Assembly (NCBI GenBank): GCA_964630265.1
Contig: CAZVRW010000063.1
Location: forward strand, 1 to 19,544
DNA length: 19,544 nucleotides
Direction: 5' to 3'
DNA from: CAZBWP01 sp964630265
Lineage (GTDB): Bacteria > Pseudomonadota > Alphaproteobacteria > Rhodospirillales > Defluviicoccaceae
A model generated the notes under the pieces. That model was not told where the DNA came from, did no database searches, and worked only from the letters and a program-made list of their open reading frames with translations. Below are positions 17,691 through 19,544 of this stretch, piece after piece. Positions within the stretch are counted from its first letter, which is position 1; each line of letters opens with the position of its first letter. The position numbers and the translations under genes were made by a program.

Positions 17691-17783
17691 TTTTCGCGGC
17701 TCAGGAGCGCCGGTGGGGAGACGGCGCCGGCCCGCCGCGGCACCCCTTCCCGCCACCAGATACCGCCGCCGCAGTGCCCGTCA

Positions 17784-17841
17784 ATCCCACGATGCGGCGG
17801 ACGCCGCGGGCACGGCGTCCGCTGGATTTGATTTGTTAGCC
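17784..17841 (-). repeat. attC-like recombination site downstream of the 174-aa gene
   Basis: Read on the minus strand, GGCTAAC (17841-17835) begins 11 bases after the TAG of the 174-aa gene. Then comes a perfect nine-bp stem, GCGGACGCC/GGCGTCCGC (plus coordinates 17797-17805 with 17814-17822, eight-base loop), and finally GTGGGAT (17790-17784), which fits the attC R' consensus GTTRRRY at six of seven positions. GGCTAAC fits RYYYAAC at six of seven. The total of 58 bp is typical of short attC sites. The two outer boxes pair poorly with each other, so the site may be degenerate. This is inference from architecture. Confidence 0.45.
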
Positions 17842-17852
17842 GCAATGCATTC

Positions 17853-18377
17853 CTATGGAAATTCGGGATGTACTCGACGCATCACCCCGGACACTTCGCT
17901 AATCACATTGATACAAAGTTTCACAAATGTATCGTCCACCTCGATCAACGTCGATACTTCTGAAACGTCCCCCTCGTAGAAGAAACTTTCGTCAGGTAAT
18001 TTTACTCGGAAAGGTAAGGCACTAGCCTTCTCAACAAGCGTATCGTAACTGCGGCCGCGTCCATGCTTCAGTACGTTTACAGCTGAAAAAAGATCGTTAA
18101 ATCGTTTCTTCACATCTAACTCTCTTTCGTTGTCCAAAATTTTCTTTGCTTCTTTGAATCCATCGCTACAGTCCAGACCTTCTTGTAAGCGAGCTTCAAA
18201 AATGGAGAATATTCCGACCGCTAAGATCGCTTTTTGAAGCTGTATCATCTGAAGAGTTCTAACTAGGGACGTGGCACCGCTCGTTTGCAGTTCCTCAATT
18301 GTCCTCTCGTTTGCTTCCCTCAATGTTTCGAGGGTGAAGGCTGCGCATCCATCTACGAGTTCGATAAAGCTGTGCAT
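17853..18377 (-). CDS. Hypothetical protein, possible HEPN-like fold, cassette gene
   Basis: A 174-aa soluble, mainly helical protein I cannot assign. It has a Leu-rich N-terminal helix, a central segment QLQKAILAVGIFSIFEARLQ, and a conserved-looking block VNVLKHGRGRSYDTL near residues 100-115, followed by FRVKLPDESFFYEGDVSEV. The helical layout and the polar KHGRG turn recall HEPN-type proteins seen in toxin and defence systems, but the classic RxxxxH motif is not evident, so this is only a hint. Base composition is much more AT-rich than its neighbours, which points to acquisition. ATG 18377 lies 25 bases after the GTTACTC box of the attC-like site, and the stop is followed by a second such site, as expected of a single-gene integron cassette. 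No strong ribosome binding site is seen. Confidence 0.8.
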   Translation of the reverse strand: MHSFIELVDGCAAFTLETLREANERTIEELQTSGATSLVRTLQMIQLQKAILAVGIFSIFEARLQEGLDCSDGFKEAKKILDNERELDVKKRFNDLFSAVNVLKHGRGRSYDTLVEKASALPFRVKLPDESFFYEGDVSEVSTLIEVDDTFVKLCINVISEVSGVMRRVHPEFP

Positions 18378-18395
18378 GGTATGTTTGAGTTAAAC

Positions 18396-18464
18396 GAGTA
18401 ACGTAGAGCTAAGCCGACCGCTGAGGCGATGCGGAAGCGGGTCGGCTTGAGCGCAAATCTATGC
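18396..18464 (-). repeat. attC-like recombination site between cassette genes
   Basis: On the plus strand GCT-AAGCCGACC-GCT (18408-18422) pairs with AGC (18436-18438), GGTCGGCTT (18440-18448) and AGC (18450-18452). This gives a 15-bp stem with two unpaired G residues, 18439 and 18449, both on the 3' arm, and a 13-base loop. In gene orientation the inner text CAAGCCGAC...CGGCTTA matches the core of the classic aadA attC site, including the extra C in L'' at the same place. The R' box is GTTACTC (18402-18396). The R'' side (GCATAGA, 18464-18458) is degenerate. Length 69 bp. Confidence 0.6.
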
Positions 18465-18466
18465 AA

Positions 18467-18655
18467 TTATTCTTTCACATATACAGCAAGATACGTAATT
18501 GTAGGCTTTCCGAAACCTAAACAACCAGGTTGCTGAACTTGAAAAACAGAGTGGAATTTATAGCCCTCAGCGGCCCAAGACGCGAACTTTTGCTCAAGAC
18601 TCGTAATTGCTTTTTGTGAGAACTCGGTGCCAATTGGTTCTATTTTATATTGCAT
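18467..18655 (-). CDS. Small DUF4177-like protein, cassette gene
   Basis: A 62-aa protein starting MQYKIEPIG, with EQKFASWAAEGYKFHSVFQV in the middle and ending TITYLAVYVKE. This strand-helix-strand-strand pattern, in which a YK opening is followed by an 'EGYKF' turn and a closing hydrophobic strand, is that of DUF4177-type small proteins, though the match is by eye only. ATG 18655 has a strong GGAGG seven bases upstream. It starts 17 bases after the stop of the YidD-family gene, so the two form a small operon or a two-gene cassette. The attC-like site begins almost at its stop codon. Composition is AT-rich. Function unknown. Confidence 0.78.
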   Translation of the reverse strand: MQYKIEPIGTEFSQKAITSLEQKFASWAAEGYKFHSVFQVQQPGCLGFGKPTITYLAVYVKE

Positions 18656-18672
18656 TACACTGCCTCCTAACT

Positions 18673-19002
18673 CTATGGCAAGTCAATGCCGCCATTTTGT
18701 GGTTTACAACGATTAAGTCTTTTTATCGCAAACATTACTCCACTCAAGAATCCATATTTCCGAAATGCTAGCTCGCTATAATGAGAACAGCTTGGCTCAA
18801 AAACACATCTATTTCGAATGCTTAGTGGGGCAATGCGACGATATTTGCGGAGCAGAAGAATTGACCACCTAACTATCAATGGACTTGGGGGTAAATCGAG
18901 AGCCGCTATTTCAGAATCTAACTTTGTGGTGCCAAATAACTTTCGTTCAATAGACGGGCGTATTTTTTCGTCCACATTAAGGTCATAGGTGTCGTTTTCC
19001 AT
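18673..19002 (-). CDS. YidD-family membrane protein insertion efficiency factor, cassette-borne
   Basis: A 109-aa protein whose residues 41-109 are a YidD (DUF37) domain. The hallmark RCVFEPSCSHYSELAF (65-80), KYGFLSGVMFAIKRLNRC (82-99) and final GGIDLP are all present, and the three conserved cysteines are 66, 72 and 99. YidD is a small membrane-attached protein that assists YidC and Sec in membrane insertion, normally encoded between rnpA and yidC. Here it sits alone in AT-rich foreign-looking DNA with a roughly 40-residue extra N-terminus. The frame is open up to 19401, but that part runs antisense-frame through the integrase relic. I chose ATG 19002 (MENDTYDL), the first ATG after the GTTATGC box at 19036; no strong ribosome binding site supports it, so the start is uncertain. 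It is probably an accessory paralogue. Confidence 0.8.
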   Translation of the reverse strand: MENDTYDLNVDEKIRPSIERKLFGTTKLDSEIAALDLPPSPLIVRWSILLLRKYRRIAPLSIRNRCVFEPSCSHYSELAFRKYGFLSGVMFAIKRLNRCKPQNGGIDLP

Positions 19003-19029
19003 TTCATAAATTGTTTGAGATCGATCCTT

Positions 19030-19036
19030 GCATAAC
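19030..19036 (-). repeat. Possible cassette boundary box GTTATGC
   Basis: GTTATGC on the minus strand (19036-19030) fits the R'-box form GTTRRRY at six of seven positions. It precedes the YidD-family gene by 27 bases, where a first cassette would begin. A weak interrupted hairpin (GATCCG at about 19051 with CGGATC at about 19085) lies beyond it. Whether this is an attI, an attC or chance is open. Confidence 0.25.
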
Positions 19037-19042
19037 AATAAT

Positions 19043-19372
19043 TTAGACGGATCCGCATAAAATTGGGAACAAGAGCTTCCGGCCCGGATCAACTGCCGTG
19101 AGAACGGCGCATCCGACAGCGGGAATCCCTTCATCATCATCCTCGTCCCCTCTCTTACCCTTCTTACTGCCGCGTCTTCTGCGGGTCCGCGGAACGCCCT
19201 TCCGAAAGAAGCTCGTATCCGAGCGGCTCCGGATGGCATGACTCGCTTTGTTCCCCGCGTGGGTGTGGATGAGTGTCGGGTTGACGTCCTTATGACCAGG
19301 GAACTCCTGGATCGTCTGGATATCGTAACGCGCGTCGCGCGGATGTGGAAAGACAGAAAACCGGAACGCTTG
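19043..19372 (-). pseudogene. Relic of an integron-type tyrosine recombinase (C-terminal part)
   Basis: The minus-strand frame between a TGA at 19375-19373 and a TAA at 19045-19043 encodes AFRFSVFPHPRDARYDIQT, then IQEFPGHKDVNPTLIHTH, then AGNKASHAIRSRSD. This aligns without gaps to the end of tyrosine recombinases (FRHSFATHLLEAGYDIRT, IQELLGHKDVSTTMIYTH). The tail VLNRGGxGVRSPLD, special to integron integrases, corresponds in length and in the RS..D positions. The second-box Arg and the GHKD His remain. The box His is Gln, and the nucleophile Tyr is His. A stop stands directly before the homologous part and the rest of the gene is absent, so it cannot be active. After the homology the frame runs on with an Arg/Lys- and Asp-rich tail without meaning. 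IntI assignment over XerC/D rests on the tail alone. Confidence 0.65.
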
Positions 19373-19500
19373 TCAGCCGATGGGCTCAAGCATTCCGGCA
19401 ACGGCGACTGGCGCCACTGTCCGAGGGAAAGGGCGGCCCCGCTGTCCGGCCGGCCGGTCGGCGCTGGTGGGAGCGGTGGCGCGGGCCACCCCCCCGCCGG

Positions 19501-19544
19501 TCAGGCGCCGTGGACGACGCCGGCGCGGGCGCGGGCCAGGTCGA
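19501..19544 (-). CDS. Partial 3' end of a high-GC gene
   Basis: The last 44 bases read on the minus strand as DLARARAGVVHGA followed by TGA at 19503-19501. The high GC and Ala/Arg/Val content agree with native coding sequence, and the gene would enter from outside the window. Too short to name, and it could be chance. The stretch 19376-19500 between it and the integrase relic is GC-rich, contains the palindrome GGCCGGCC near 19450, and shows no gene. Confidence 0.3.
   Translation of the reverse strand, partial: DLARARAGVVHGA

Noticed and set aside
17621..17839. Plus-strand 72-aa open frame MARNMALGALKC
   Set aside because: It runs through the hexamer array and the attC-like hairpin, changes character midway, has no ribosome binding site and matches no family.
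19003..19401. N-terminal extension of the YidD-family gene up to 19401
   Set aside because: The extension is read in a different frame across the integrase relic and has low-complexity Arg/Ser content, so the open frame is accidental.

Overview
This window looks like chromosomal DNA of a GC-rich alphaproteobacterium, probably of the Rhodospirillales or a neighbouring group. I infer this from the very high GC content, the protein character of L28, NADP-type isocitrate dehydrogenase, YgfZ and PrpE, and the small DUF3775 and DUF465 proteins; no rRNA is present to prove it. A run of ten N (4556-4565) shows the sequence is a scaffold joined inside a transporter gene.

Layout. 1-2267 (minus): a MoxR-type AAA+ ATPase and a DUF58 protein, overlapping by one base. 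2268-2624: a divergent control region holding a perfect 11-bp inverted repeat whose arms each end in a TTGAC element. 2625-4790 (plus): a universal stress protein and a BCCT transporter. 4938-6537 (plus): icd and rpmB. 6544-7434 (minus): ygfZ, divergent from asnB and an alpha/beta hydrolase (7545-10236, plus). 10459-10632: a DUF465 small protein with a near-consensus promoter. 10780-12477 (minus): an AMP-forming acyl-CoA synthetase, divergent from prpE (12647-14557), which ends at a UUCG hairpin. 14714-15253 (minus): a hemerythrin-like protein with one iron ligand replaced. 15508-17501 (plus): an ALDH7-type aldehyde dehydrogenase and a DUF3775 protein.

From about 17,650 the character of the DNA changes. 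Four GT(C/A)GGA hexamers stand exactly 10 bp apart at 17655-17690, and then base composition falls sharply to about 19,070. This AT-rich stretch holds three minus-strand genes: a 174-aa protein of unknown function, a 62-aa DUF4177-like protein and a YidD-family protein. Two hairpin sites with the architecture of integron attC sites (17784-17841 and 18396-18464) sit just downstream of the 174-aa and 62-aa genes. To the right, 19043-19372 encodes the decayed C-terminus of a tyrosine recombinase whose tail resembles integron integrases, with the catalytic tyrosine changed to histidine. I read this as a degraded chromosomal integron, or a cassette cluster beside an integrase relic. It is the most unusual part of the window. 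The last 44 bases carry the end of a further high-GC minus-strand frame.

The rest is mostly housekeeping and central metabolism: TCA cycle (icd), acyl-CoA and propionyl-CoA formation, aldehyde oxidation, asparagine synthesis, Fe-S maintenance (ygfZ), translation (rpmB) and osmolyte uptake or stress (usp-BCCT).
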